A stretch of 64,000 bases of DNA from the NCBI RefSeq assembly GCF_022179545.1, contig NZ_AP025518.1, positions 186,001 through 250,000 of the forward strand, read 5' to 3'. The DNA is from Mycolicibacterium fortuitum subsp. fortuitum (GTDB taxonomy: Bacteria; Actinomycetota; Actinomycetes; Mycobacteriales; Mycobacteriaceae). A model generated the notes under the pieces. The model saw nothing but the letters and a program-made list of their open reading frames with translations. It was not told the DNA's origin and did not search any database. A program made the position numbers and the translations under genes. Shown here one piece after another: positions 25,928 through 34,508 of this stretch. How positions within the stretch are numbered: position 1 is the stretch's first letter; the number at the start of each line of letters is the position of its first letter.

Positions 25928-27067
25928 ATGGCACTGGATCCCGTTGCTGATGAGGCCGTGACGCCGTTCGTCCGCAAGGTTGCGGCCTGGGCGTGGCGTC
26001 TGCTGGTCATTCTGGCGGCCGTCGTGGCATTGCTGTGGCTGGTCAAACACCTGGAGGTGATCGTGGTGCCGGTGGCACTGGCCACCATGGTCGCCGCGTT
26101 GCTGCTGCCCGCCGTTGACTTCATGGACCGCCGCGGTGCGCCGCGGGGAGCGGCGGTGGCGTTGGTGCTGCTGGCCAGCTTCGCGGTCGTCGGCGGCATC
26201 CTGAGTTTCGTCATCTCCCAATTCATCGAGGGTGCACCGCAACTCGTCGAACAGGTGACGCGAAGCATCGACGGTGTGCGCAACTGGCTGATCAACGGCC
26301 CGCTGCAGCTGAGCAAGGAGCAGATAGATCAGGCGGGCAACACCGCGATCGAGGCGCTGCAGCGCAACCAGGAGAAGCTGACCACCGGAGCGCTGTCCAC
26401 CGCAGGCACCCTGACCGAACTGCTCACCGGCGCGCTGCTGGTGCTCTTCACGTTGATCTTCCTGCTGCAGGGCGGCCGCAGCATCTTCGCGTTCGTCACC
26501 AAGGTGTTCCCGAACCATGTGCGTGACCGGGTCCGCGACGCCGGACGGGCCGGTTTCCACTCGCTCGGCGGTTACATGCGGGCGACGTTCCTGGTGGCCC
26601 TCGTGGATGCGGTGGGTATCGGCACCGGTCTGGCGATCATGGGTATTCCGCTGGCGCTGCCGCTGGCCTCGCTCGTGTTCCTCGGTGCCTTCATCCCGCT
26701 GGTCGGTGCCGTGGTCGCCGGATTCCTCGCCGTGGTGGTGGCGCTGTTGGCCAAGGGCCTGGTCTACGCCCTGATCACGCTGGGCTTGATCATCGCCGTG
26801 CAGCAGCTCGAAGGGCATGTGCTGCAGCCGCTGGTGATGGGCCGCGCGGTGTCCATCCACCCGCTGGCAGTGGTGTTGGCGATCGCGGGCGGTGGTGTGC
26901 TGGCCGGTATCGTCGGCGCGCTGCTCGCGGTTCCCACCGTGGCGTTCATCAACAGTGCGACGCGGGTGCTGGTGGCCGAGGATCCCGAGGCCGAGGAAGC
27001 CAGGCAGCAGGACGACGACGGAGTGCTCATCGAAGCCGAGTCCGACGACCTACCGCCGAAAAAATGA
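25928..27067 (+). CDS. AI-2E family transporter-type protein (Rv0205-like)
   Basis: 379 residues with about eight membrane helices in the PerM/TqsA (AI-2E exporter) pattern. These include [12 protein letters not shown] after helix 3, the cytosolic [21 protein letters not shown] stretch and the conserved [16 protein letters not shown] and [18 protein letters not shown] segments. The substrate in mycobacteria is unknown. The C-terminal 30 residues are acidic and soluble. ATG 25928 is preferred over the ATG at 25898 because the leaderless -10 lies directly before it. Confidence 0.88.
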   Translation: MALDPVADEAVTPFVRKVAAWAWRLLVILAAVVALLWLVKHLEVIVVPVALATMVAALLLPAVDFMDRRGAPRGAAVALVLLASFAVVGGILSFVISQFIEGAPQLVEQVTRSIDGVRNWLINGPLQLSKEQIDQAGNTAIEALQRNQEKLTTGALSTAGTLTELLTGALLVLFTLIFLLQGGRSIFAFVTKVFPNHVRDRVRDAGRAGFHSLGGYMRATFLVALVDAVGIGTGLAIMGIPLALPLASLVFLGAFIPLVGAVVAGFLAVVVALLAKGLVYALITLGLIIAVQQLEGHVLQPLVMGRAVSIHPLAVVLAIAGGGVLAGIVGALLAVPTVAFINSATRVLVAEDPEAEEARQQDDDGVLIEAESDDLPPKK

Positions 27068-27091
27068 GCCTGCCGCGATAGTCGGCCGCGC

Positions 27092-27134
27092 CGGCTTGTG
27101 CCCGTGCTCTCAGCGGATCCACGAGCACAAGCCG
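27092..27134. terminator. Candidate terminator hairpin between AI-2E gene and mmpL3
   Basis: Perfect 10-bp arms CGGCTTGTGC (27092-27101) and GCACAAGCCG (27125-27134) with a 23-nt middle that contains the competing pair GTGCTC/GAGCAC. It lies between convergent stops. There is no U-tract. Confidence 0.5.
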
Positions 27135-27141
27135 ACGTCGC

Positions 27142-30100
27142 TTACAGTCGGCCTTCCCGGCGCAGCAGGTCCTGGGCGCTCATCCCGCCGCCGCGCCGCG
27201 GCGGTTCGTCGTGGGGGTTGAACTTCTCGGTCGACGGATCCTGATCGCGCTGGCGCGGTGCGGGGTTCGGGCCCGGACCAGGTGCCGGACGCTGTGCGTT
27301 GAACGCCGTCGTCGGTGCACTCTCGGCATTGCCGGCGGGTGGGCGGTGCTGCTGCGGCATGGCCCGGGTGGCATCGGCCGACGGTCGCGGTGCCGCGGGC
27401 GGCGGAGGCGGTGGTGGCGGCGGGGTGCCGTTGGCCGGGCCACCCTTGGCCGGGCCGCCGCGCAGCGCGCCGAGCCACGACTCGATCTCACGATCCTCGC
27501 GCTGCGGGGGACCTGCCGGGCCCGCGGCAGGCCGACCGGTCGGCTGCGGCGTGCGCTCCGTGGGGGCATTGGTGTTGCCCGTCGCGGTGTTGACGGTGTT
27601 GACCGCGGTGTTCACCGCGTTGCGGACGGCGTTGCGGGCCATCGCGAAGCGGGTGGTGGCGGGCTCCTGGTTGGGCCGCTGCGGCTGCTGCTCGGGCTGG
27701 CGGTGCGGCGGGGTGATCCGCGCGGTGCCTGCGGCCGAGGGCGCGTTGGTCCGTGGCATCGGCGGGCGCATGGGATCGGCCGCCGGGTGCGTCGGATCGT
27801 GTGGCCGGGGTGCCGGCAGGGCGCCGACACCGGCCAGCGCGCGCGGATCCTCCCCGGAGTCCTGCCCCATCGGACGCTTGCGCTCGTCGGGCAGCTCGGT
27901 CTCACCGAGGCCGAGCTTCTGCTGAACCCGCTTCATCCACAGCGGTGCCCACCAGCAATCGTCGCCGAGCAGCTTCATGATGGCAGGCACCAGGAACATA
28001 CGAATGACGGTGGCGTCCAACAGAAGTGCGATGAGCAGGCCGAACGCCAGGTACTTCATCATCACCAGGTCGGAGAAGGCGAACGCGCCTGCCACGACCG
28101 CCAGGACCAGGGCGGCGCCGGTGATGAGGCGACCGGTCGTCGCGGTACCGATGCGGATGGCCTCGGCGGTGGACATACCGCGTTCCCGCGCCTCCACCAT
28201 GCGGGAGACCAGGAACACCTCGTAGTCGGTGGACAGACCCCAGATCACCGCGATGATCAGACCGATCATCGGGGCCATCAACGGTTGTGGCGTGTAGTTC
28301 AATATGCCCGACCCGTGACCGTCGACGAACATCCAGGTCAGGATGCCCATCGTCGAGCCGAGCGTCAGGGCGCTCATCAACGCCGCCTTCACGGGCAGCA
28401 CGATCGATCCGAACGCCAGGAACATCAGCACCGTGGTGGTGATCACCAGGATCGTCACCATCAGCGGGAGTCTGGAGAACAGACTGTGGATCGAGTCCTG
28501 TTCCAGGGCCGGGGTACCGCCGACGAACACATCGATGCCGTGCGGCGGTTGTAGGGCCCGCAGGTCAGCGATGTTCTGTGCCGCGTCCCCACGGTTGACC
28601 AGGCCGTTCTGGATCACCCGGACCGACTTGTCCTTGGAGCCGCTGTCGGTGGCCGCGCGTTCCTTCCACATGGCGTCCGGGTTGTTGTCCGGATCGGTGA
28701 ATCCCTTCACCGTCAGCGCCTTGGCCCGCATATCGGCGATCTGCGCGTCGGTGATCGGTTCGCCGTCCTCGCGCTTCATCACCAGGGTGATCTGCTCGGT
28801 ACGGAACCCGGGGAACAACTTGTCGAACTGCTCCTGCGACTGACGCACGGCGTTGTCCGGCGGCAGGTATTTCTCGCTGATACCGGCGAGGGTGAGCGAG
28901 CCGATCGGGAGGACCAGCAGCGTCATCACGACGAGGATCGGCGTCGCGAAGGCGATGGGCCGTTTCATCACGACGTTGACCAGCCGGCCCCAGAAGCCCT
29001 GTTCGACTTCTTCGCGGGTCTTGGTCTTCTGCGTCTTCTCGGCGAACCAGTCGATGATCCGGCGGGAGAACGGCCAGTTGGCCAGGAACGGCACCTTCAG
29101 CAGGGTGGTCACGCCGAGCGCGTCGACCCGGGGACCGAGGATGGCCAGAACGGCAGGCAGCACGGTGATCGACAGGAATGCCGCCAACATGACCGAGGCG
29201 ATGATCGCGTAGGTGATCGACTTGAGGAACCCGAGCGGGATCAGCAGCAGCGGAAGCGAGGACGCCACGATGATCACGGCGGAGAAGGCCACGGTGCGGC
29301 CCGAGGTCATCACCGATCTTCGGACCGCCGCTTCGGTGTCATAACCCTCGGCGAGTTCTTCGCGGAACCGGCTCACGATGAACAGGCCGTAGTCGATGGC
29401 GATACCGAAGCCCATCATCGTCACGACCGGTTGGGCGAAGAAGTGCACAGGCCCGAACTCGGCGGTGAACCGCAGGATGCCCAACGCACCGCCGATGGTG
29501 AGGCCACCGATGATCGCGGGCAGGGCGGCTGCGACCGCGCCGCCGAACACGAAGAACAGCACGACCGCTACCAGCGGCACGATGGCGAGCTCGGCGCGTT
29601 TCTGGTCGGTGCCGATGGTGCCGGTCAGTTCGCTGGCCAGCGGGTTGAGGCCGGCCAGTTTGATGTCGCCGCCGTTGACCTGCTGCAGATCGGGCTCGAC
29701 AGCCTGGTAGTTCTTCAGGATCGCGTCGTCGTTGTCGCCCTTGAGGGGGATGCTGATGAAGGTGTGACGCCCGTCCTCGGTCTTCATCGCGGCCAGCGAT
29801 GCGACGTCGGGTGCCTTCAGCCATCCCACCCAGGCCTGGATCTCGTCGGGGTGGTCGGCGACCACCTTGTCGAGTTCCCCGGTGACTTCCTTCTGCCAGG
29901 CCTTGTCGGTGACCAACTTGTCATCGGGAGGCGTGAGGATGGCGACGACGTGGCTGGTTCGGTCGCGGCCGTAGACCTCGTCGCCCAGCAGCGACGCCTG
30001 TACCGATTGACTGCCTTCGTCGTAGAAACCGCTCTGCGTGACGTGATCTCCGAGACTGGCCCCGTAGACGCCGCCACCTAGGCACAGCGCCACCATGACA

Positions 30101-30153
30101 CCGATGACGATGTACCTGAACTGGTACACCGTTCGACCCCACCAGGCGAACAC
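27142..30153 (-). CDS. mmpL3: Trehalose monomycolate flippase MmpL3
   Basis: 1003 residues, essential RND transporter that moves trehalose monomycolate across the inner membrane for outer-membrane building, and the target of several anti-mycobacterial leads. The proton relay has D254-Y255 (GFGIAIDYGLF) and the second pair in WGLSTDYEVFLVSR. Two porter domains lie at about 35-180 and 425-560. The C-terminal tail (about 750-1003) is disordered, with long Pro, Gln and Arg stretches that vary between species. GTG 30153 has TAGGAG 5 nt upstream. Upstream, about 80 nt away, the NYN and trmB genes run in the same direction. Confidence 0.98.
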   Translation of the reverse strand: MFAWWGRTVYQFRYIVIGVMVALCLGGGVYGASLGDHVTQSGFYDEGSQSVQASLLGDEVYGRDRTSHVVAILTPPDDKLVTDKAWQKEVTGELDKVVADHPDEIQAWVGWLKAPDVASLAAMKTEDGRHTFISIPLKGDNDDAILKNYQAVEPDLQQVNGGDIKLAGLNPLASELTGTIGTDQKRAELAIVPLVAVVLFFVFGGAVAAALPAIIGGLTIGGALGILRFTAEFGPVHFFAQPVVTMMGFGIAIDYGLFIVSRFREELAEGYDTEAAVRRSVMTSGRTVAFSAVIIVASSLPLLLIPLGFLKSITYAIIASVMLAAFLSITVLPAVLAILGPRVDALGVTTLLKVPFLANWPFSRRIIDWFAEKTQKTKTREEVEQGFWGRLVNVVMKRPIAFATPILVVMTLLVLPIGSLTLAGISEKYLPPDNAVRQSQEQFDKLFPGFRTEQITLVMKREDGEPITDAQIADMRAKALTVKGFTDPDNNPDAMWKERAATDSGSKDKSVRVIQNGLVNRGDAAQNIADLRALQPPHGIDVFVGGTPALEQDSIHSLFSRLPLMVTILVITTTVLMFLAFGSIVLPVKAALMSALTLGSTMGILTWMFVDGHGSGILNYTPQPLMAPMIGLIIAVIWGLSTDYEVFLVSRMVEARERGMSTAEAIRIGTATTGRLITGAALVLAVVAGAFAFSDLVMMKYLAFGLLIALLLDATVIRMFLVPAIMKLLGDDCWWAPLWMKRVQQKLGLGETELPDERKRPMGQDSGEDPRALAGVGALPAPRPHDPTHPAADPMRPPMPRTNAPSAAGTARITPPHRQPEQQPQRPNQEPATTRFAMARNAVRNAVNTAVNTVNTATGNTNAPTERTPQPTGRPAAGPAGPPQREDREIESWLGALRGGPAKGGPANGTPPPPPPPPPAAPRPSADATRAMPQQHRPPAGNAESAPTTAFNAQRPAPGPGPNPAPRQRDQDPSTEKFNPHDEPPRRGGGMSAQDLLRREGRL

Positions 30154-30232
30154 TTAGGCTCCTAACGCTTTGATACTTCGCTATAAAACTTGTGGTGACC
30201 CGCGCTTTGACTCAGGCGACGGTCTTCAGTTG

Positions 30233-30949
30233 TTACACACGCGCGGTCAGCAGCGATGACAGCGGCCGGAACGGCTGTAGCCATGCTCCCTGCTCGGGCA
30301 GCGAGTCCAGACCGATCCGTGGCAACGGTTCCCGGAACACACCGGGAATGTCCTCCAGATCGACAAACTCCAAGGTATCCGACGCTAACGCCCAGCTCGC
30401 ATGTTCGCGAAATCCGAGCACCTGCACCGGGGTGCCCTCACGGGCAATTTCTTCCAGTGGTTGGCGGAACGCTTGTCCGTCCGCCGAGGCAACCAGAACT
30501 GCTGCCAGTCCCTCGCTGCGACGCAGGGCGATGTGGTCCAGCATGTCGCTGTCGACATCGCTGTCGTCGTCGATCTTCGGCTTCGCGAAGACGGCGAAAC
30601 CCACGTTACGCAACGCTTCCACCCAGGGGCGCACAACATCGGCGCTACCTGGGGCGATGTTGGTGAAGACGGTCGCTTCCGGCTCCAGCGAAACGGCCGC
30701 GTCGTCGCCCTTCGTGGCCGACAGATCCGCGGTGTACCCGAGCAGCCACCGGCCCAGCGCATCGAAGCGCGGGCGGTGCGCCGCGGTGGGCCGGCCGCCG
30801 AGGATGGCGCCGAGTCCCATGTCGAGATTCGGGGCGTCCCACACCAGCAATACCCGCCGCGCGGGTGTGGCGGTCGCGGGTTCGGCGTCTGCCTCGATCG
30901 GGGCTGCGACCTGCGCAGTGTCGTCGTGCATGTCTTCGGTCACACTCAT
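30233..30949 (-). CDS. NYN-domain protein (Rv0207c-like)
   Basis: 238 residues from ATG 30949. After a disordered acidic head (about 30 residues) comes a NYN/PIN-like nuclease fold: VLLVWDAPNLDMGLGAIL (first acidic patch), then DDDSDVDSDMLDHIALRR and AAVLVASADGQAFRQPLEEI. The Asp residues that bind metal are present, so an RNase role is plausible. The ATGA overlap with trmB sets the start and couples translation to a tRNA methyltransferase, which fits RNA metabolism. It is the last gene before mmpL3 on the same strand. Confidence 0.87.
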   Translation of the reverse strand: MSVTEDMHDDTAQVAAPIEADAEPATATPARRVLLVWDAPNLDMGLGAILGGRPTAAHRPRFDALGRWLLGYTADLSATKGDDAAVSLEPEATVFTNIAPGSADVVRPWVEALRNVGFAVFAKPKIDDDSDVDSDMLDHIALRRSEGLAAVLVASADGQAFRQPLEEIAREGTPVQVLGFREHASWALASDTLEFVDLEDIPGVFREPLPRIGLDSLPEQGAWLQPFRPLSSLLTARV

Positions 30950-31725
30950 GGCCGTTTCTCCCACACCAACTCCGTGACGTCGGGGCCGGCAAGGGCTTTC
31001 CGTTCGTATTTGGTGACCGGACGCTCGACCGAGATGGGCAGCTCCGCGCCCGGCTCGACCCGGCGCAGCAGTGGCTCGGCGTCTCCTACCTCGGCGATGT
31101 GCTCGGCGTATCCGGCGTGATCGGTCGCCGCGTGCAAGATGCCGCCGGGACGCAACCGGTCGGCGATCAGTGCCATCGTGGCCGGTTGCAGCAGGCGACG
31201 CTTGTGATGGCGGGCCTTGGGCCAGGGATCCGGGAAGTACACCCGCACGCCGGTCAGGGTCGCGGGACCGAACATGTGCTCAAGGACGTCGACGCCGTCC
31301 CCCCGAACCATGCGGATGTTGGTGACGGGCGACGTCGTGCTCAGCGTGCGGTCGATCGCGCTGAGGAGTTGGGCCAGACCCTTGCGGTAGACCTCGACCG
31401 CGATCACGTCGAAATCCGGCTCGGCCTGGGCCATCGCCAGCGTGGAGGTGCCGGTGCCGGAGCCGATCTCCAGAATCAGGGGTGCCGAGCGGCCGAACCA
31501 GGCGGTGGTGTCGAGGTCGACGACCGGTTGCGAATCCTCGTCACGGGCCTGAATGCCGAGCTCGGGCCACAGCCGGTCCCACGTCTGTTGCTGGGCGGGC
31601 GACAGCGTCGACCGCCGGGCCCGGAAGCTGGTCACCCGGGGGAAACGGTGCGGCTGGGCAGGCGGCACGTCGGCCGCTTCATCTGCCGACGCCGGCCCAC
31701 CGACATCGGACCTGGACGGGTGCAT
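30946..31725 (-). CDS. trmB: tRNA (guanine-N7)-methyltransferase
   Basis: 259 residues. Class I SAM-dependent methyltransferase that makes m7G46 in tRNA. SAM motif I is LILEIGSGTGTSTLAMA; the acidic post-I residue is in DVIAVEVYRKG; the family signature YFPDPWPKARHHKRRL is intact. ATG 31725 gives a length near the 263 aa recalled for Rv0208c; a TTG at 31785 would add 20 residues. It overlaps the NYN gene by 4 nt. Confidence 0.95.
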   Translation of the reverse strand: MHPSRSDVGGPASADEAADVPPAQPHRFPRVTSFRARRSTLSPAQQQTWDRLWPELGIQARDEDSQPVVDLDTTAWFGRSAPLILEIGSGTGTSTLAMAQAEPDFDVIAVEVYRKGLAQLLSAIDRTLSTTSPVTNIRMVRGDGVDVLEHMFGPATLTGVRVYFPDPWPKARHHKRRLLQPATMALIADRLRPGGILHAATDHAGYAEHIAEVGDAEPLLRRVEPGAELPISVERPVTKYERKALAGPDVTELVWEKRP

Positions 31726-31839
31726 CCGTCCATGGTCTCTTATCGGCGGCGTTGCGCCCGCATCGTGGTAGAGATTGATACCCAACAGTTGCCTCCAGCT
31801 GTCAGGGCTTAAACATCCGTTCGCAAGCCCACCCGGGCC

Positions 31840-32868
31840 ATGTCACGATTTTGTGAGGCACCGGGGTGCGCCCGCCACCACGCAGGGAGGGCCGCGGAGA
31901 TTTTCGCAGACGAGCTCGCACGCTTTGCCGCCCGCGACCGCGATGCGCGGGTGGCGGAGATCGGTGCGCGGCTGGCGGCTCCGCTTACCGTCGCCGTGCG
32001 TGGGCGACGCCGGGTGGGTGTGAGCACGGTGGCCGCGGCACTGGCCGGTACCGGGCTGGAGATCGCCGATACCTGCGATGTCGCGGTGCTCGTGGTCGCC
32101 GAGGTGCTCAAACCCGAGGATGAGGCGTTGTTGGCCGAGCTGACCGGCGCGGGCCGGCCGGCCATCGTGGTGCTCAACAAGGCCGATCTGGCCGGGTCGG
32201 GGCCTAAAGGCCCGATCGCGGTCGCTCATCACCGGGCCGGGCGCCTGCAGGAGTTGGCCGGGGTGCCGGTGGTGCCCATGGTGGCGCTGCTGAGCCGGGT
32301 CGTTCTCCCGGACCGTCTGGTGGATGCGCTGAGCCTGCTGGCCGCTGACCCTGCGCCTCTGAACTCGGCGGATGCCTTCGTCACGGATCCGCACCGGGTC
32401 GCGCCCGATGTGCGTGCCGAGCTGCTGGAACGTCTCGACCGGTTCGGGGTCGCGCACGCGATGCTGTCGCTGAGCCGCGGTGTGTCCGCCGAGCGCTTGC
32501 CCGAGTTGCTGCGACGGCTCAGTGAGGTCGAGCAGGTGGTGGCGGCCATCGATACCGCGGCCGCTTCTGTCCGGTACCGACGGGTGCGTCGGGCGCTGGC
32601 TGAGCTGCGTGCCGTCGGCGGCCGGGCGGTGGAGCATTTTCTGGCCGCCGACGATACGGTGATCGCGGTGATGTCCGCAGCCGTGGATGTGGTGCAGGCC
32701 GAGGGGCTGACAGTGGACGCAGGGGCGGACCGCGCTGCCCATCTGTGCCGGGCCCGTCACTGGCGGCGCTACCGCGACGGTCCGGTGAATGCCCTGCACC
32801 GCAGCTGTGGCGACGACATCGTGCGAGGGTCACTGAGACTGTTGGGTGTGGCGGATAAGGGGCAATGA
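31840..32868 (+). CDS. Degenerate dynamin-like GTPase, first of pair (Rv0209-like)
   Basis: 342 residues. A GTPase-like core is seen: VAVRGRRRVGVSTVAAAL in the P-loop place, with Val where the Lys should be, a DVAVLVVAEVLKPED strand-loop and the guanine motif VVLNKADLAG (NKxD intact). The rest is helical. There is no membrane helix. The N-terminus (FCEAPGCARHH) has two Cys near two His. No Shine-Dalgarno is evident; TAA at 31810 limits the start. It overlaps the second GTPase gene by 4 nt (ATGA), so the pair probably works as a heteromer, as paired bacterial dynamin-like proteins do. Confidence 0.75.
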   Translation: MSRFCEAPGCARHHAGRAAEIFADELARFAARDRDARVAEIGARLAAPLTVAVRGRRRVGVSTVAAALAGTGLEIADTCDVAVLVVAEVLKPEDEALLAELTGAGRPAIVVLNKADLAGSGPKGPIAVAHHRAGRLQELAGVPVVPMVALLSRVVLPDRLVDALSLLAADPAPLNSADAFVTDPHRVAPDVRAELLERLDRFGVAHAMLSLSRGVSAERLPELLRRLSEVEQVVAAIDTAAASVRYRRVRRALAELRAVGGRAVEHFLAADDTVIAVMSAAVDVVQAEGLTVDAGADRAAHLCRARHWRRYRDGPVNALHRSCGDDIVRGSLRLLGVADKGQ

Positions 32869-34352
32869 CCGAGGTGGATGCGGCCCGGGACGGGGCCGTG
32901 ACGGATGCGGTGGCGGCGGCCGACGCCGTGGTGGCGGCGATCGATCCAGGCCTGAACTCACCGGGCGTGGAGACACGCGATGCGGTGCTGGTGGCGGGCC
33001 CGTGGCTGGCCGGGTCGACGAGCGTGATGGCCGCGCTGCGGGAACGGATGCCGCACGTCACTTTTGTGGAGTCCACCGAACTGGTGGCGGGTGAGGCTCC
33101 GGCAGCTGTGGTGTTCGTGGTGTCGGCGGCCGCGGTGATCACCGAATCGGATTGTGCCCTGGTCGATTTGGCTTCGCGGTACACCGATCTGGTGGTGGGC
33201 GTGGTGTCCAAGATCGATGCGTACCGCGACTGGCGCGATGTGCGCGACGCCGATGCGGAGATCCTGGGCGTGCGCGACGAGCGGTACCGGCGGATGCCGT
33301 GGGTGGGCGTGTCGGCCGCACCTGATCTCGGTGAACCGCAACTCGACGAACTTGTCGAGTTGCTGGAACGTGAGTTGGCCGACCCCGACCTTGCGCGCCG
33401 AAACCGGCTGCGCGCCTGGGAAACTCGGCTGGAGGCGGTGATCGGCCGCTACGAGGCCGACGGGTCGGGAGCCGATCGTCAGGCGCGGGTGGACGTGTTG
33501 CGGGAGCGTCGCGCCGAGGTTGCCCGGGCCCGCAGGCTGACCCGCACCGAGCGGAGCATCGGGTTACGCAGTCAGATGCAGCAGGCCCGGGTTCAGCTCG
33601 GCTACTTCGCCCGCAATCGGTGCAATTCGGTGCGTACCGAACTGCAGGAGGACGTGGCGGGCATCAGCCGGCGCCGGATCGCGAGCTTCGAGCAGTACGC
33701 CCGGCAGCGCGCCGACGAGGTGGTCGAAGAGGTCGACGAGGGTGTGACCGCACACCTGCGCGGCGTCGCGGCCGAACTCGAGCTGACCGACCCCGAGCCG
33801 CAGGCTCAGCCGCCGCAGCCGGCCGCGGCCCCCGATCTGCCCTCGCCGCCACTCAAATCCCGCACCCCGGAGACCCGGCTGATGCTCGTCCTTGGCGCGG
33901 GCTTCGGACTGGGTGTCGCGGTGGCGGTCAGCCGACTGCTGGCCGGCGCCGCACCGCGCCTGGCTGTCGCAGGGCTGCTGGTCGGCGCGGTGGTGGGGCT
34001 GCTGCTGGCGGTCTGGGTGGTCGGGACCCGTGCGCTGTTGCACGACCGGGCGGTGTTGGACCGTTGGGTCGGCGAGATCACCACGACCCTGCGTTCGGCG
34101 GTCGAGCAACTCGTCGCGACGCGGGTGCTCGCCGCGGAAACCGCACTCACCACCGAGCTCGCCGCTCGTGAGGAGACCGAGGCCGCCGCCGCGGCCGAGA
34201 AGATCGCCGTCATGGACGCCGAACTGCGCGAACACGCCGTCGCGACCGCGCGTGCGGCGGCTCAGCGGGACCGGCGGATCCCGCCGTTACGGCAGGCGCT
34301 GCTCGCGGTTCGGGCGGATCTGTACGGCAACGGCGACGCTACTGACGAGTAA
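32865..34352 (+). CDS. Membrane-anchored degenerate dynamin-like GTPase, second of pair (Rv0210-like)
   Basis: 495 residues. The N-terminal GTPase-like domain has VAGPWLAGSTSVMAAL (P-loop lacking Lys) and VVGVVSKIDAYRDW (SKID in place of NKxD). A long helical, Arg/Glu-rich stalk (about 165-310) is followed by a Pro-rich linker. Two membrane helices close together (about 340-385) and a final coiled-coil (about 390-485) end the protein. The pattern GTPase, stalk, paired membrane insert, helical return resembles bacterial dynamin-like proteins. No function is known. It sits upstream of pckA with a 156-bp gap. Confidence 0.78.
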   Translation: MTEVDAARDGAVTDAVAAADAVVAAIDPGLNSPGVETRDAVLVAGPWLAGSTSVMAALRERMPHVTFVESTELVAGEAPAAVVFVVSAAAVITESDCALVDLASRYTDLVVGVVSKIDAYRDWRDVRDADAEILGVRDERYRRMPWVGVSAAPDLGEPQLDELVELLERELADPDLARRNRLRAWETRLEAVIGRYEADGSGADRQARVDVLRERRAEVARARRLTRTERSIGLRSQMQQARVQLGYFARNRCNSVRTELQEDVAGISRRRIASFEQYARQRADEVVEEVDEGVTAHLRGVAAELELTDPEPQAQPPQPAAAPDLPSPPLKSRTPETRLMLVLGAGFGLGVAVAVSRLLAGAAPRLAVAGLLVGAVVGLLLAVWVVGTRALLHDRAVLDRWVGEITTTLRSAVEQLVATRVLAAETALTTELAAREETEAAAAAEKIAVMDAELREHAVATARAAAQRDRRIPPLRQALLAVRADLYGNGDATDE

Positions 34353-34394
34353 CCGCCTGATAACGTTGATCTGAATCGTTCCTGTGAGTCATCG

Positions 34395-34453
34395 GACATA
34401 CCACTGGTTCACCGTGGGTATGTCACCCGCGTTAACCTCTACCCAAGGGGTAG
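34395..34453 (+). promoter_or_regulatory. Two inverted repeats upstream of pckA
   Basis: Perfect arms GACATACC (34395-34402) and GGTATGTC (34417-34424) with a 14-nt spacer are followed by CTACCC-AAG-GGGTAG (34439-34453). They lie 55-115 nt before pckA, where operators would be expected. Binding proteins are not identifiable from sequence. Confidence 0.45.
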
Positions 34454-34508
34454 CCGTAACCGCGCGTGACGTGGCTTTGGGTTACACAAACCTACGCAGG
34501 AGAATTTG

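Noticed and set aside
34439..34453. TACCC-AAG-GGGTA before pckA as a second RicR site
   Set aside because: The half-sites match, but the spacer is 3 instead of 5, and pckA has no known copper link.
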